Source of the DNA: Yersinia kristensenii
GTDB taxonomy: Bacteria; Pseudomonadota; Gammaproteobacteria; Enterobacterales; Enterobacteriaceae
NCBI RefSeq assembly: GCF_900460525.1
Contig: NZ_UHIY01000001.1
Coordinates: 3,224,001 to 3,288,000, forward strand
Direction of reading: 5' to 3'
Length of the DNA stretch: 64,000 nt
Made by a program: the position numbers and the translations under genes. A model generated the notes under the pieces. That model was not told the origin of the DNA. It saw nothing but the letters and a program-made list of their open reading frames with translations, and did not search any database. Of the stretch, positions 35,690-45,878 are shown piece after piece (within the stretch, counting starts at the first letter, position 1; every line of letters starts with the position of its first letter).

Positions 35690-36715
35690 TTAGCTGTCAA
35701 AGACTCTAAAATTATTATAGGCATCAAGGGTATATTCTGATATGCCATTATGATAATCAGCTTTTATGCAATCCCGATAAACAAAATGTGGGATGTGTTT
35801 ACTATCAAACCTTTTTAATAGTTCAATGGATAATTCATCAATACACGTCTCACTGATATTATGACCTGATATTGCTATGGTGACCGGGTTAATAATCGGA
35901 ATCAAAGATGACGTGATATGGAGAAGCTTTTCAAATTCAGGAGGATGATGAGGATGGGTATTCTTGCCGGTGGTTAAATTATCATAGAAAGGGAGTTTTG
36001 ACACCTCACCCGCAAATTGACTCGCTCCACGAAGCATTTTTCCCGAAATAACGATACCGCAACCCGCGCAATGTCTTGGGGGCATAAAAATGTAAGCAAT
36101 CGGGTCATTAATATCGCGGCAATTATTCCGATAGAAGCCAAATGCAGTGTAATTCATATCATTACCTACTTGAACAAAAATACTAAATTGGTTATTTAAT
36201 AATTCAGTAATATTCAGTCCTTCAAAGTGGGTGATATCACAAGTTAGCACTTTTCCATCAACAAGAATGCCCGGAAGACCAAGGCCTAATGCTTTGATAT
36301 TAGGATGTTTATCTTTAACCTCTTGAATGTGATTAATTAATTTCTCTACAGTCAGATTATTGTAGATTTCATTATATTCCACAATATTTTTGCCATCAGC
36401 AGAGGTGACTGACGATGAAATGACACCTGCATCATCAGTGCCTTCGGCATAAACACTTAAAATATTAAAGTAATTGGAGTTATATATATAGCGCTTAGCA
36501 GGCCGTCCACCACGAGATTCATCAAGAGATTCTTCAATAACCTCACCCTCGGCACATAGCTCATTTAGGATAGTGCCGCAGGTCGCCAAACTTAATCCAG
36601 TTTGAGCCGATATATCGCCTTTAGTGGCAGATACCAATGATTTTAATGTGCTAGTTACCAGCATGATATTTTTTTTCTTCATCTGTCTGGTGGTATTAAT
36701 CAGCACTGTAGTCAT
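35690..36715 (-). CDS. ROK-family transcriptional regulator
   Basis: About 341 residues from the ATG at 36715 (GGTGA six bases upstream; the TTG at 36727 is less likely). N-terminal winged helix: TKGDISAQTGLSLATCGTILNELCAEG, then ESRGGRPAKRY, followed by a ROK actin-like domain with ALGLGLPGILVDG and CAGCGIVISGKMLRGASQFAGEV; the ROK zinc motif is degenerate (one CxGC-like element). It lies upstream of, and colinear with, the MFS and HAD genes, so it may control them in response to a sugar. Confidence 0.82.
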   Translation of the reverse strand: MTTVLINTTRQMKKKNIMLVTSTLKSLVSATKGDISAQTGLSLATCGTILNELCAEGEVIEESLDESRGGRPAKRYIYNSNYFNILSVYAEGTDDAGVISSSVTSADGKNIVEYNEIYNNLTVEKLINHIQEVKDKHPNIKALGLGLPGILVDGKVLTCDITHFEGLNITELLNNQFSIFVQVGNDMNYTAFGFYRNNCRDINDPIAYIFMPPRHCAGCGIVISGKMLRGASQFAGEVSKLPFYDNLTTGKNTHPHHPPEFEKLLHITSSLIPIINPVTIAISGHNISETCIDELSIELLKRFDSKHIPHFVYRDCIKADYHNGISEYTLDAYNNFRVFDS

Positions 36716-36958
36716 TTTTTTCACCAATAATTTAACTGATTTAAATATAACATGTTCGTATTTATGAAGAAATAGTTATATGGTTTTACTCTGTGTTATA
36801 GCGATTGGCTTTTTGCGGTAATCCCATCGTCTTGTTGAGATACGGCATTCAGTCATTTTTCGTTTTGTTACGTTCACCTCTAACCTTATTTGTCATGTAA
36901 CAGATACAATATCAGTGGGGTTTGACCTAAATTAACTGGCGGTGGATAGGAGTAAGGT

Positions 36959-37351
36959 ATGACAAGTAAAAAAAGAGGGATGGGGTACATTGCCATCGTG
37001 GTTGATGATTACGATAAAGCGATCGAATATTATACTGAAAAATTAGGCTTCTTTTTGATAGAAGATGAGCCACAACCGGGTAAGCGCTGGGTGTCGGTTT
37101 CGCCGAGTGAAGACAGTGAATGTCGTTTATTGTTGGCTCGTGCATCTAATGACCATCAAGCGACATTTATTGGCAATCAGTGCGGTGGCAGGGTATTCCT
37201 TTTCCTTGAGACCGAGAACTTCTGGCGTGATTATGAATTAATGAAGTCAAATGGGGTGACTTTCTGTGAAGAACCCCGCAAAGAAGCCTATGGCATGGTG
37301 GTCGTATTTGAAGATATTTACGGCAACCGCTGGGATCTCTACCAAAAATAG
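36959..37351 (+). CDS. VOC/glyoxalase-superfamily protein
   Basis: 130 residues. GYIAIVVDDYDKAIEYYTEKLGFFLIED at the start and VVFEDIYGNRWDLYQ at the end are the paired beta-alpha-beta VOC units; the C-terminal Glu/Asp and an N-terminal metal ligand are less clear (Ile-Ala-Ile-Val instead of a His). Similar proteins are annotated as glyoxalase/bleomycin-resistance. Substrate unknown. AGGAGTAAGGT gives a strong ribosome site. Confidence 0.82.
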   Translation: MTSKKRGMGYIAIVVDDYDKAIEYYTEKLGFFLIEDEPQPGKRWVSVSPSEDSECRLLLARASNDHQATFIGNQCGGRVFLFLETENFWRDYELMKSNGVTFCEEPRKEAYGMVVVFEDIYGNRWDLYQK

Positions 37352-37516
37352 CAATATTACATCAATGAATGAATAAAACATATATTGTACGGGCTGTGAA
37401 CCTGTAACCAGCTAACCTCTTGGTAAAATAGGATATTAAAAGTATCACCGACGCGATAAATAGTAGGTGATAAGTAGAGGATAGGGATAAGTGAAAACGA
37501 TAATAGGGATAAATTT

Positions 37517-37975
37517 ATGATAAAGATTATCTCGGTGAGAAATCAGCCAGAATATAAAGATAAAGCTATTCATTATTTTCAAAGCAAGTGGGCCACGGAT
37601 GAAACCAAAATGCTTTATCAAGATTGCATTACTCAATGTATTAGTGCAAAAAATCCGTTACCGCAATGGTATTTAATGGAGTTCAATTCAGAGGTTATTG
37701 GCGGTGCTGGCCTGATTACTAATGATTTCATTAGTCGCATGGACTTATACCCTTGGCTGTGTGCGCTTTATATTGAAGAACACTTTCGCGGCCATGCTTA
37801 TGGTGCGCTGCTAATAAAGCACCTGGCTGAAGAGACCAAACAATTAGGTTTTGACGAATTGCATTTATGTACTGACCATATTGGTTTCTATGAAAAATAT
37901 GGTTTTACCTTTACCGGCGTGGGTTATCACCCATGGGGCGAGTTTTCACGAATTTACTCTCTGTCATTGATTTAA
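37517..37975 (+). CDS. GNAT-family N-acetyltransferase
   Basis: 152 residues. The acetyl-CoA binding motif is visible in LCALYIEEHFRGHAYGALLIKHL (R/Q-x-x-G-x-G/A form), with preceding strand WYLMEFNSEVIGGAGLI and the C-terminal FYEKYGFTFTGVGYHPWGE. Substrate not predictable. Appears monocistronic. Confidence 0.85.
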   Translation: MIKIISVRNQPEYKDKAIHYFQSKWATDETKMLYQDCITQCISAKNPLPQWYLMEFNSEVIGGAGLITNDFISRMDLYPWLCALYIEEHFRGHAYGALLIKHLAEETKQLGFDELHLCTDHIGFYEKYGFTFTGVGYHPWGEFSRIYSLSLI

Positions 37976-38079
37976 TCGGAGGCCGGGCAGAGTGAACGAA
38001 AGCTGCCACGGATGTAAATAAGTTTACTGCTCAGTTTTCAGCGGATACTTGATACGAAGTTTGATCGTGTTCGCATTAA

Positions 38080-38110
38080 ACTCAGTCCGTAGGTTTATTA
38101 CGGACTGAGT
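38080..38110 (-). terminator. Terminator of ansP
   Basis: Perfect 12-bp stem ACTCAGTCCGTA/TACGGACTGAGT with a 7-base loop, followed on the minus strand by TTTAA, 8 bp after the ansP stop. Confidence 0.75.
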
Positions 38111-38118
38111 ATCAGTCT

Positions 38119-39639
38119 CTAGCTTGCTGATTTTTGCTGATGTAACTCAGTGGGCTGCATCATTTTCGCCTTACCCTCTTTGAGAGAGGTATCGACCGGG
38201 TCTGCGGCAACTTCGCGGGCGCGTTTACGCAAACTAAACCAACCAATGACCAGTAATAGAGCGACCACCGGTAAAGCTGCAATGGTCCAGGTACCATTCG
38301 GATAGTCGAACGCCATCATCACTAATACACTTGCCAGAAAAAATAATGTTAACCAGGAAGTCACTGGAGCACCGGGCATTTTGAAAGCGACGGGTTTGGC
38401 GGTTCCTTTTTTAACTGCTTGGCGTAATTTCATCTGACACACAATGATGAATGCCCATGAGCTAATAATCCCTAATGATGCAATATTCAAAACAATTTCA
38501 AATACTTGAGAGGGAACAAGGTAATTGAGTAATACACCGAAGACATAGATGCCAACAGTGACCAGTATCCCGGCATAAGGAACAGATTGGGGGCTCATTT
38601 TCGACATGAATTTCGGTGCGGAGCCACCCATCGATAATGAGCGCAGAATACGCCCTGTAGAATAAAGACCTGAGTTTAAGCTAGAAAGGGCGGCAGAGAG
38701 CACCACAATATTCATAATTGTTCCAATGTAAGGAACTCCTAAGCTGCTGAAAAATGTTACGAAAGGGCTTTGTCCCGCCTGATAGGCATTCCACGGCAGT
38801 AAGCATACCAGTAGCACCACAGAGCCGACATAAAACAGGCCAATGCGTAAAATCACGCTATTGATAGCTTTGGGGAGCATTTTTTCTGGGTCTTTACATT
38901 CCCCAGCGGCAGTACCAATTAACTCGATACCGGCAAAAGCAAATATGACTCCTTGAACTAATATCAGTGCGGGGAGTAATCCGTGCGGGAAAAACCCGCC
39001 ATTATCAGTAATCAGATGCATACCCGATGGGTGCCCGCCAACACTTTGGCCAGTACCGAGAAACACCACACCCACGATCAAGAATATAGAAATGGCGGCG
39101 ACTTTGATCAATGCAAACCAGAACTCCATTTCTGCAAACCATTTCACGCCAATCATGTTCATGGTGGCGACAATTGAAAGCGCGCCTAATGCAAATAACC
39201 ATTGGGGCACATCAGAAAAAGTCCCCCAATAATGCATATAAAGAGCAACGGCGGTGATATCGACTATCCCAGTCATTGCCCAGTTGAGAAAATACATCCA
39301 TCCTGCCACATATGAGGCTTTTTCACCGAGAAACTCGCGGGCATAAGAAACAAAACTGCCACTTGAGGGGCGGTGTAAAATCAGTTCACCGAGTGCTCTG
39401 AGAATGAGAAAAGAGAAAAGACCACAGACCAAATAAACCAAGGCTAATGCTGGGCCTGCCATTTGTAAACGAGCACCGGTGCCCAAAAATAAGCCAGTGC
39501 CGATAGAACCGCCGATCGCTATCATTTGTATATGACGTCGGCCCATACTTTTGTGATAGCCCGTATCATGAGAATCTAACCAGCGTTTTCTCGCTGCGTG
39601 ATTGGTTTCTGCAGAGTGTTTTCCTGACATCATAGACAT
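38119..39639 (-). CDS. ansP: L-asparagine permease AnsP
   Basis: Proton-coupled amino-acid permease of the APC superfamily in the inner membrane; 506 residues against 499 in E. coli AnsP, with near-identity over long stretches (QMIAIGGSIGTGLFLGTGAR, RPSSGSFVSYAREFLGEKA, NWAMTGIVDITAVALYMHYW). Twelve helices. Start uncertain within the first four codons: AGGGA is best spaced for the ATG at 39633. Upstream is a 1-kb AT-rich region shared with the divergent transporter gene. Confidence 0.92.
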   Translation of the reverse strand: MSMMSGKHSAETNHAARKRWLDSHDTGYHKSMGRRHIQMIAIGGSIGTGLFLGTGARLQMAGPALALVYLVCGLFSFLILRALGELILHRPSSGSFVSYAREFLGEKASYVAGWMYFLNWAMTGIVDITAVALYMHYWGTFSDVPQWLFALGALSIVATMNMIGVKWFAEMEFWFALIKVAAISIFLIVGVVFLGTGQSVGGHPSGMHLITDNGGFFPHGLLPALILVQGVIFAFAGIELIGTAAGECKDPEKMLPKAINSVILRIGLFYVGSVVLLVCLLPWNAYQAGQSPFVTFFSSLGVPYIGTIMNIVVLSAALSSLNSGLYSTGRILRSLSMGGSAPKFMSKMSPQSVPYAGILVTVGIYVFGVLLNYLVPSQVFEIVLNIASLGIISSWAFIIVCQMKLRQAVKKGTAKPVAFKMPGAPVTSWLTLFFLASVLVMMAFDYPNGTWTIAALPVVALLLVIGWFSLRKRAREVAADPVDTSLKEGKAKMMQPTELHQQKSAS

Positions 39640-40682
39640 TCCCTATTTTCCTGTCTGTTGTGCAATCATCGTAAATGTATTACTGCAACCGATTGCTAAA
39701 GGTTAATGCATAAATAGCGTCTTAGCGCCTTCACTTGTTATGGTATATATCACTACTATTGAATTATGGGAGAGCATGCTATCGTTTCTGTCGTGATGAG
39801 GCAAAATAATATTCACATATAAATTATTTTTTTCATGGTATTACCGGAGTCAGTAATTGAATAGCTAAGATTAATTTATAATCACGTCACATGCTTCTAT
39901 ATAGACGCATTCACTATTAATATTGATTAAATCAAGAGCAGTTTGTAACTGTTTGTTACATAAAGTGAGTTTGGTATTCTTTGTTTTTTAATTATAAAAC
40001 TCTTCCGTATGTTTGTTATAAAAATTATTTTTAGACTTATCTTATATGTTGTGATTATAGTTTTCATTGAATTGTAGTTTGTCTTAACTCGGTGGGGTGG
40101 GATGAATGTTTTAATGTGTCTTTTTTTTAAAATTAATTATTTATATTGTCATAAAATACATTGTTAACCATAGTATTTACATGATAATTAAATTATATGT
40201 AACAAATCAAGACAATAATAGATTACGCCCGATATGGAGCAGATATTGAATAAAAACTGGGGAGTACAGTGGTTGACGAACAACTTTTGAGACTGTTCGT
40301 AGGTTTGCTCTACATTAAACGGTGTTTTCATTGATGTTGGTAATGGATGTTTAAATGTTTATGTCCACACTAAAATAGTAATTTACTGATTACCAAACAA
40401 AAAGCATAACAAAAAAAATTTAATATATTCAAGTTATTTAATTATAAAACTCCGAGTTAAGTTAATTAAGATAAACCTGTAGTGCTGTTAACAAATACAA
40501 TAATTATATATATGTTTACTATTCTTTCACTCTGGTTTGGTGGTATTTTTAGAAGGTGTATTTGTATCCTCTATTGTTGATATAGATAATAGTTTTACGT
40601 GCCAGGTTAGCCGAGTTATTGAACGAGAGTGGCGAGGTTATTACCTCTATTTCCTTAGGTGCTACCCAACATTAGGTCCAAA
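39640..40682. promoter_or_regulatory. 1-kb AT-rich divergent regulatory region
   Basis: No gene seen. A 16-base direct repeat TTTAATTATAAAACTC occurs at 39987-40002 and 40437-40452. The region separates ansP from the 2-hydroxycarboxylate transporter gene and probably holds sites for the adjacent CitB-type regulator, whose family binds AT-rich DNA. Confidence 0.5.
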
Positions 40683-42041
40683 ATGAAAAAAACAAATCAG
40701 GATATTACGCTTACCTCTATCGAAGACGTTGATATGGCGGATAAGTCCGCTATCAAAAGAATGTTCATTGGCTTAAACCAAATGAATGTCAATACTATGC
40801 CGATGGTCTTATTTATGACCATTTCGGGCATTGTGTTTATTTCGGCTTATGCCAGTTACCTACCCAAGAATATGATTGGTGGTTTGGCGGTTATTATGAC
40901 GATGGGTTTTGTGTTATCTCATATTGGTCGCCATATACCGCTCTTAAAAGATATTGGCGGCCCAGCTATATTGTGTCTCATGGTGCCGTCCGTATTAGTC
41001 TATTTTGGTGTTTTTCAAATCAATACGTTAGAGACGGTTCACTTGCTGATGAAGGAAGCAAATTTACTCTATTTCGTCATTGCTAGTCTGGTGGTTGGCA
41101 GTATTCTTGGTATGAATCGCGTGGTACTTATTCAAGGGATGACGCGAATGTTTGTTCCACTGGTGGTGGGGACCCTAACGGCCGTTGCAACCGGTTTGCT
41201 GGTGGGTAAGTTATTCGGTTTCACCCTTTATCACACTTTTTTCTTTATTATCGTACCGATTATCGGTGGAGGTATTGGTGAGGGTATATTGCCTTTGTCA
41301 TTGGCCTATGCAGCCATTCTTGGACAGACCCCGGATCTTTATGTCGCGCAATTGGCTCCAGCTGCGGTAATGGGTAACATTTTTGCCATTATTTGTGCGG
41401 GAATATTGGCCCGTATTGGTCTCTGGCGCAAAGATTTGAATGGCGAGGGAATGTTAATTCGTTCAGCACAAGACAATGCGATATTCACTTCGCAAGAAGG
41501 GCCAAAACAAGCTGACTTCCAATTGATGGGCGGAGGATTATTGATGACCTGCGCTTTCTTTATTGTGGGCGGATTATTTGAAAAAATTGTGCATATTCCC
41601 GGCCCGGTACTGATGATTTTGATTGCTGTGATGTGTAAATATGCGCAAGTTATTCCGTCAAAAATGGAGCAGGGCGCACACAGTTGGTATAAGTTTGTCT
41701 CAGCTACGTTGGTCTGGCCCCTGATGATTGGCCTTGGGATGCTGTATGTTCCGCTAGAAAGTGTTGTCGCGGTGTTCTCCGTTGGCTATGTCGTGGTGTG
41801 CGGTTCTGTCGTTTTATCAATGGCTGCTGTTAGTTTTATTATCGCCCCTTATTTGAATATGTATCCAGTGGAGGCCTCCATCGTGACCAGTTGTCACAGT
41901 GGATTAGGGGGGACGGGGGATGTTGCGATTCTGTCGGCATCTAACCGGATGTCATTGATGCCTTTTGCCCAGATAGCGACCCGTATCGGCGGTGCATCCA
42001 CCGTGATTGGTGCTACATTGCTGCTAGGTTGGATAATGTAA
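40683..42041 (+). CDS. 2-hydroxycarboxylate (citrate/malate) transporter, CitS/MaeN family
   Basis: Sodium- or proton-coupled uptake of citrate, malate or related acids. About 452 residues, eleven or so helices. The two reentrant-loop GGxG motifs of the 2HCT family are present: IIGGGIGEGILPLS and SGLGGTGDVAILSAS. The start at the ATG 40683 has AGG seven bases upstream; the GTG at 40659 would add eight codons. It faces a CitA/CitB-type two-component system convergently, which probably controls it. No citrate lyase genes nearby, so malate uptake is as likely as citrate. Confidence 0.9.
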   Translation: MKKTNQDITLTSIEDVDMADKSAIKRMFIGLNQMNVNTMPMVLFMTISGIVFISAYASYLPKNMIGGLAVIMTMGFVLSHIGRHIPLLKDIGGPAILCLMVPSVLVYFGVFQINTLETVHLLMKEANLLYFVIASLVVGSILGMNRVVLIQGMTRMFVPLVVGTLTAVATGLLVGKLFGFTLYHTFFFIIVPIIGGGIGEGILPLSLAYAAILGQTPDLYVAQLAPAAVMGNIFAIICAGILARIGLWRKDLNGEGMLIRSAQDNAIFTSQEGPKQADFQLMGGGLLMTCAFFIVGGLFEKIVHIPGPVLMILIAVMCKYAQVIPSKMEQGAHSWYKFVSATLVWPLMIGLGMLYVPLESVVAVFSVGYVVVCGSVVLSMAAVSFIIAPYLNMYPVEASIVTSCHSGLGGTGDVAILSASNRMSLMPFAQIATRIGGASTVIGATLLLGWIM

Positions 42042-42061
42042 ATAGCTTTTTCGTGAATGAT

Positions 42062-42099
42062 ATAACCAACGGTATTTCTTATCGGATGCCGTTGGTTAT
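42062..42099. terminator. Bidirectional terminator
   Basis: Perfect 11-bp stem ATAACCAACGG/CCGTTGGTTAT with a 16-base loop between the convergent transporter and response-regulator genes. Confidence 0.7.
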
Positions 42100-42116
42100 T
42101 GAGTTTTAGCCCCACA

Positions 42117-42837
42117 CTATTGGCAATACTGTTTCAATACCTCCTGCTGGCTGGGCATGAGTTTATAAAGATAAACCGGGCGACCTGTTGCGCCATACAA
42201 TACCTTAGTGCTCAGAACCTCAGTATCAGATAAATAAATCAAATACTTACGGCAAGATACACGTGAGATCCCAATTGCATTCGCCATCTGTTCAGTTGAA
42301 AACTCTCCGTCTTGTACTCCTTGAATCCATTCACAAACGGTGCGTAATGTTTGTATTGTGAGTCCTTTGGGCAATTTTTTTGCGTTCGGCTGGGGTGACA
42401 TTACTCCGTCTTAGTAAGGAATCGACATCTTCTTGGGCACAATATTCGCGTTGCCCCAGCAAACTCTGTTTTTCGCGATAAGTCGATAGAGCTTCTTCAA
42501 AACGCGAGAATTGGAATGGCTTAATTAAGTAATCAACAACTCCATATTGCAGCGCTTTTTTGATAGTATTTACATCAGTGGCAGATGAAATAACAATAAC
42601 ATCGGTATGTTCACTGAATTCACGTAGGACGGGTAATAAGTCTAGTCCATTGTCTTGGCGCATGAAAACGTCTAATAGCACCAGGTCAATGGGGTGCTCT
42701 GCGGCCATTAAATGATCGCGGGCTTGCTGCAAACTGGATACCGAGCCACAGCAGTTGAAACCTGCCACCTGGTTCAGATAACATTTGTTCAGCTCAGCGA
42801 CCATTGCGTCATCATCCACTATTAATACATTAATCAT
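42117..42837 (-). pseudogene. CitB/DpiA-type response regulator, frameshifted
   Basis: The receiver domain (MINVLIVDDDAMVAELNKCY, phospho-Asp in LVLLDVFMRQDNG, lysine in DYLIKPFQF) is in one frame to 42331. The C-terminal HTH (LPKGLTIQTLRTVCEWIQG, ANAIGISRVSCRKYL, YGATGRPVYLYKL) is in another frame to 42117. The frames meet at an A7 run (minus strand; T7 at 42375-42381). With six A the product would be continuous, VTPAERKK-LPKGLTIQ, giving about 240 residues, near DpiA (226). So a one-base insertion, a sequencing error, or slippage. As read, the product lacks its DNA-binding domain. Confidence 0.85.
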
Positions 42838-44504
42838 GATTTACCGCGCTGTTGTTTGAAATTATTGTCACTAGAAGTCATGTTATTCGAGGTAATGTCG
42901 TAGGGAAGACTAATAAAGAATTGTGTAAAAACGCCAGCTTCAGAATCAAACTCAATATTGCCGCCAATACTTTCTAAACTCTGCCGAACCAGGCATAAAC
43001 CTATGCCGTGTTCATTCCCTTTGGTGGAAAAACCATTATCAAAAATACTACCTTGTAGCTCTGTTGCAATACCCGGCCCATCATCACTGACAACACAATG
43101 TACCCGGCCATGTTGATAATGGAAGCTGACATTAATTTCCCGTTGAGGTTGGCTACCAATGGCTTCCATGGCATTCTCAATCAGATTGCCTAAAACTGTA
43201 ATTAAGGTCGTCGTTATTTGTTCATTATCAATATCCGGCAACAGGCTATCGTCACTGATGGATAATGTAATACCCAAATCGCGCGCCCGATTGATTTTTC
43301 CCAGTAAAAAACCAGCAATCACGGGGGATTTTATCTTGCGCAGTAGCGAACCGATTTCCGCCTGATAATTATTGGATGTCTTAACAATATAATCTTCAAG
43401 TTGTTGATAATACTTCATATGTAATAAGCCTAAAATCACATGAAGCTTATTCATAAATTCGTGCGACTGGGCTCGTAATGCATCGGCATAATGCACCATA
43501 CCGGTTAGGCGCTGCATCAATTGGCTGACTTCAGTTTTATCGCGGAAAGTGGCGATGGCACCAATAATATCACCTTTCACTACCACCGGAACGGTATTGG
43601 TCAGTAATATACTGCCATTAAAGTTTATTTCCTCATCACGACGGGCAATGCCGGTTTCCAGAACTTGTTGCAAATACAAACGTACAGGCCAATATTTGCT
43701 GGCATTACTGAGTAGTAAATTCTCCATTGGCCCACTTTGCTTGAATAAACGCCTGGCTTCGTGATTAACCACAGTAATACGTGAGTTAGCATCAACAGCG
43801 ATGACGCCTTCTTTAATCGATTGCAGCATAGCGTTGCGCTGTTCAAATAAGTTAGATATCTCGTAGGGTTCGAAGCCCAACATAATTCTTTTCAGGGCTT
43901 TCACTAAAAACCAGGTGCCGAGTGAGCCAATAAGCGCCCCAAATAATATGGTCCACGGGATAGTCCAGCGGGTTTCACTCACCACCGAATCAATACTGGT
44001 AAGAGAAATCCCAATGGCCACCACGCCGATTTGTTTTCCATGAGGCTCATAGACAGGGATGAAGATACGCAATGCTCTTTCCAGGACACCCCGGTTTATC
44101 GCGCTATTTTCTTTGCCTTGTAGAGCCGGTTGTAAATCATTGCCGATAAAATGTTGTCCGATCATCTCAGGATTAGGATGTGAATAACGAATGCCGTCCA
44201 TATTAGTCACAACAATAAATAGCAGGTCATTGGCCTGTTGAACTTCACGGGTATAAGCCTGAATTTTTCTGCCTGCTTCAGGATCAGTTAATCCATTAAT
44301 GATGGTCGGTGAAAATGATAAGGCCCGTGCGACGGCTACTGCTTTGTTTTGCAAACCATCTTGTGCCATCTGACTGAGTTGAATGAAAAACAGCGAGTGA
44401 ACCACCAATAGCACAGAAATAATAACTCCTGAAACCATGAGAGTGATCGACGTACTGAGTCGTAACGGCACTTTTTGCTTTCCAGCCGTTGTTGCGTTGT
44501 TCAT
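42834..44504 (-). CDS. CitA/DcuS-type sensor histidine kinase
   Basis: About 556 residues from the ATG at 44504 (GGAG upstream; a GTG six codons earlier also exists). Order: TM1 (ITLMVSGVIISVLLVVHSLFF), periplasmic sCache/PDC domain (to about 180; IRYSHPNPEMIGQHF and INRGVLERALRIFIPVY typical of citrate/C4-dicarboxylate sensors), TM2, cytoplasmic PAS, SpoOB-type dimerisation with phospho-His in QSHEFMNKLHVILGL (about 347), HATPase with NLIENAMEA and DDGPGI. Its stop overlaps the regulator start (ATGA). Confidence 0.9.
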   Translation of the reverse strand: MNNATTAGKQKVPLRLSTSITLMVSGVIISVLLVVHSLFFIQLSQMAQDGLQNKAVAVARALSFSPTIINGLTDPEAGRKIQAYTREVQQANDLLFIVVTNMDGIRYSHPNPEMIGQHFIGNDLQPALQGKENSAINRGVLERALRIFIPVYEPHGKQIGVVAIGISLTSIDSVVSETRWTIPWTILFGALIGSLGTWFLVKALKRIMLGFEPYEISNLFEQRNAMLQSIKEGVIAVDANSRITVVNHEARRLFKQSGPMENLLLSNASKYWPVRLYLQQVLETGIARRDEEINFNGSILLTNTVPVVVKGDIIGAIATFRDKTEVSQLMQRLTGMVHYADALRAQSHEFMNKLHVILGLLHMKYYQQLEDYIVKTSNNYQAEIGSLLRKIKSPVIAGFLLGKINRARDLGITLSISDDSLLPDIDNEQITTTLITVLGNLIENAMEAIGSQPQREINVSFHYQHGRVHCVVSDDGPGIATELQGSIFDNGFSTKGNEHGIGLCLVRQSLESIGGNIEFDSEAGVFTQFFISLPYDITSNNMTSSDNNFKQQRGKS

Positions 44505-44748
44505 GTCATGCTCCAGGGACACCGGCCTGCGTAATCTTCAGACGTCTAAATTGATGACCGGGGGACGGTATAAATAGTTGCAAAAAAATCAGTATGCAAA
44601 CGAAATTACCCGGTAGTTTACGCTGTTTATTTATGAGGGCGCTAAGACTTAGAATTACTTTAGCTACATAACGATTTATATAGTTATCAAATTTACCCCC
44701 TCGAGAGACTATTCGCTCAGTGTATGAGGGGGCTTAGGCTATTTGTAA
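44505..44748. other. Intergenic region, minus-strand terminator
   Basis: About 240 bp without a gene. Near 44697-44731 a CCCCCTC...GAGGGGG inverted pair lies just past the DeoR gene end and may terminate it; the region also carries the promoter for the sensor kinase. Confidence 0.4.
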
Positions 44749-45528
44749 TTAATCAGATTGGCGTGGGGCTTGGGTGATAATCAATTCAATCTCTTTGGTC
44801 GCCAGTTCATCACGGGCCACCGACGACAAACCGGCATCAGTGATAACCACATCAAAATCGGTAAGAGGTAATGCTAAGTAGGTGGATATTTTGCCGTATT
44901 TTGATGAATCAGCCAGTAGCACGCGCTTACTGCTCACCTCACTGACTGCCCGTTTGACCACCACTTTGTCCTCGTCCGGTGTCGATATGCCACGCGGCCC
45001 CCAGCAGGATGCTGAGATAAAGGCGATATCGATAGATAGGTTTCGCAGTGAGCGAGCAGCCGCATCACCGACACAAGAACGGTTATCTCGGCATAATGTG
45101 CCACCAGAATGGATCATTTTACATTGGCAGGATTCAATCAGAAAATTAGCAATGACAAAGTCATTAGTGACCACCAATAAATCATCTCTGGCCTCTAATT
45201 GTCGAGCTAATGCCAGTGTGGTGGTGCCAGCATCGAGATAAATACAGCTATTGCGTGGAATATACAGTGCTGCCGCTATCCCAATGGCATTTTTCTGGCT
45301 GCTGTACATCTGAGTTTTATCTTGATGGGAGGGTTCAGCCGCCAGCCGTTCAGTTGATCTCACCCCGCCGGAAACAGCTAACACCGCACCTTGCTCTTCT
45401 AGTTTTTGCACGTCGCGCCGAATGGTCATGTGCGATACGCCTAACCGCTCAGTCAGTTCAGTAATGCTGACCACCCCGCGTTCGGCAACCAGTGCCAGTA
45501 TCTGTTGGTGACGTTCAACGGGTATCAC
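44749..45528 (-). CDS. ygbI: DeoR-family regulator of the tetronate operon (YgbI-like)
   Basis: 259 residues. N-terminal DeoR HTH: RHQQILALVAERGVVSITELTERLGVSHMTIRRDVQKLEEQG. C-terminal DeoRC sugar-phosphate sensor: YLDAGTTTLALARQL, VVTNDFVIANFL, HSGGTLCRDNRSCVGDAA, LLADSSKYGK. Divergent from otnK, like ygbI next to the E. coli ygb genes, so it most likely represses the operon until a phosphorylated intermediate accumulates. Confidence 0.88.
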   Translation of the reverse strand: MIPVERHQQILALVAERGVVSITELTERLGVSHMTIRRDVQKLEEQGAVLAVSGGVRSTERLAAEPSHQDKTQMYSSQKNAIGIAAALYIPRNSCIYLDAGTTTLALARQLEARDDLLVVTNDFVIANFLIESCQCKMIHSGGTLCRDNRSCVGDAAARSLRNLSIDIAFISASCWGPRGISTPDEDKVVVKRAVSEVSSKRVLLADSSKYGKISTYLALPLTDFDVVITDAGLSSVARDELATKEIELIITQAPRQSD

Positions 45529-45710
45529 GTTCGCTCCTTATCCAGTTCTTTCGCTGCAGGGACAATGGTAATTAATGTGATTATACGCCAGCTGCTAGAG
45601 AATATTTCTCATATTTTAACGCTAATAATCACTAATTTATTCATTTCACTGCTTATTATGTTAATAAGTCCGCTAATTATAACGTTAATTTATGTGATTT
45701 AGAGTTCATT

Positions 45711-45801
45711 TGTGTTGATTTTTGTGGGTTTACTCACAATTAATCAGGTTTTATCTGTTACTATTAACATAATAAATCAAATTGTCACTAAAATTAACAC
45801 A
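45711..45801. promoter_or_regulatory. Inverted operator-like pair upstream of otnK
   Basis: TGTGTTGATTTTTGTG at 45711-45726 and its inverted near-copy at 45786-45801 (reads TGTGTTAATTTTAGTG on the minus strand, 14 of 16 equal), 59 bp apart, between the DeoR regulator and otnK. Spaced arms that suit looping by a tetrameric DeoR repressor. Confidence 0.55.
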
Positions 45802-45878
45802 TCGAAGTGTGCCTTACGCAGCAACACCCTCAGTATGTGTTATTGGGTCTGGCTTGATAAAAAATAGGAGAGTATCGG

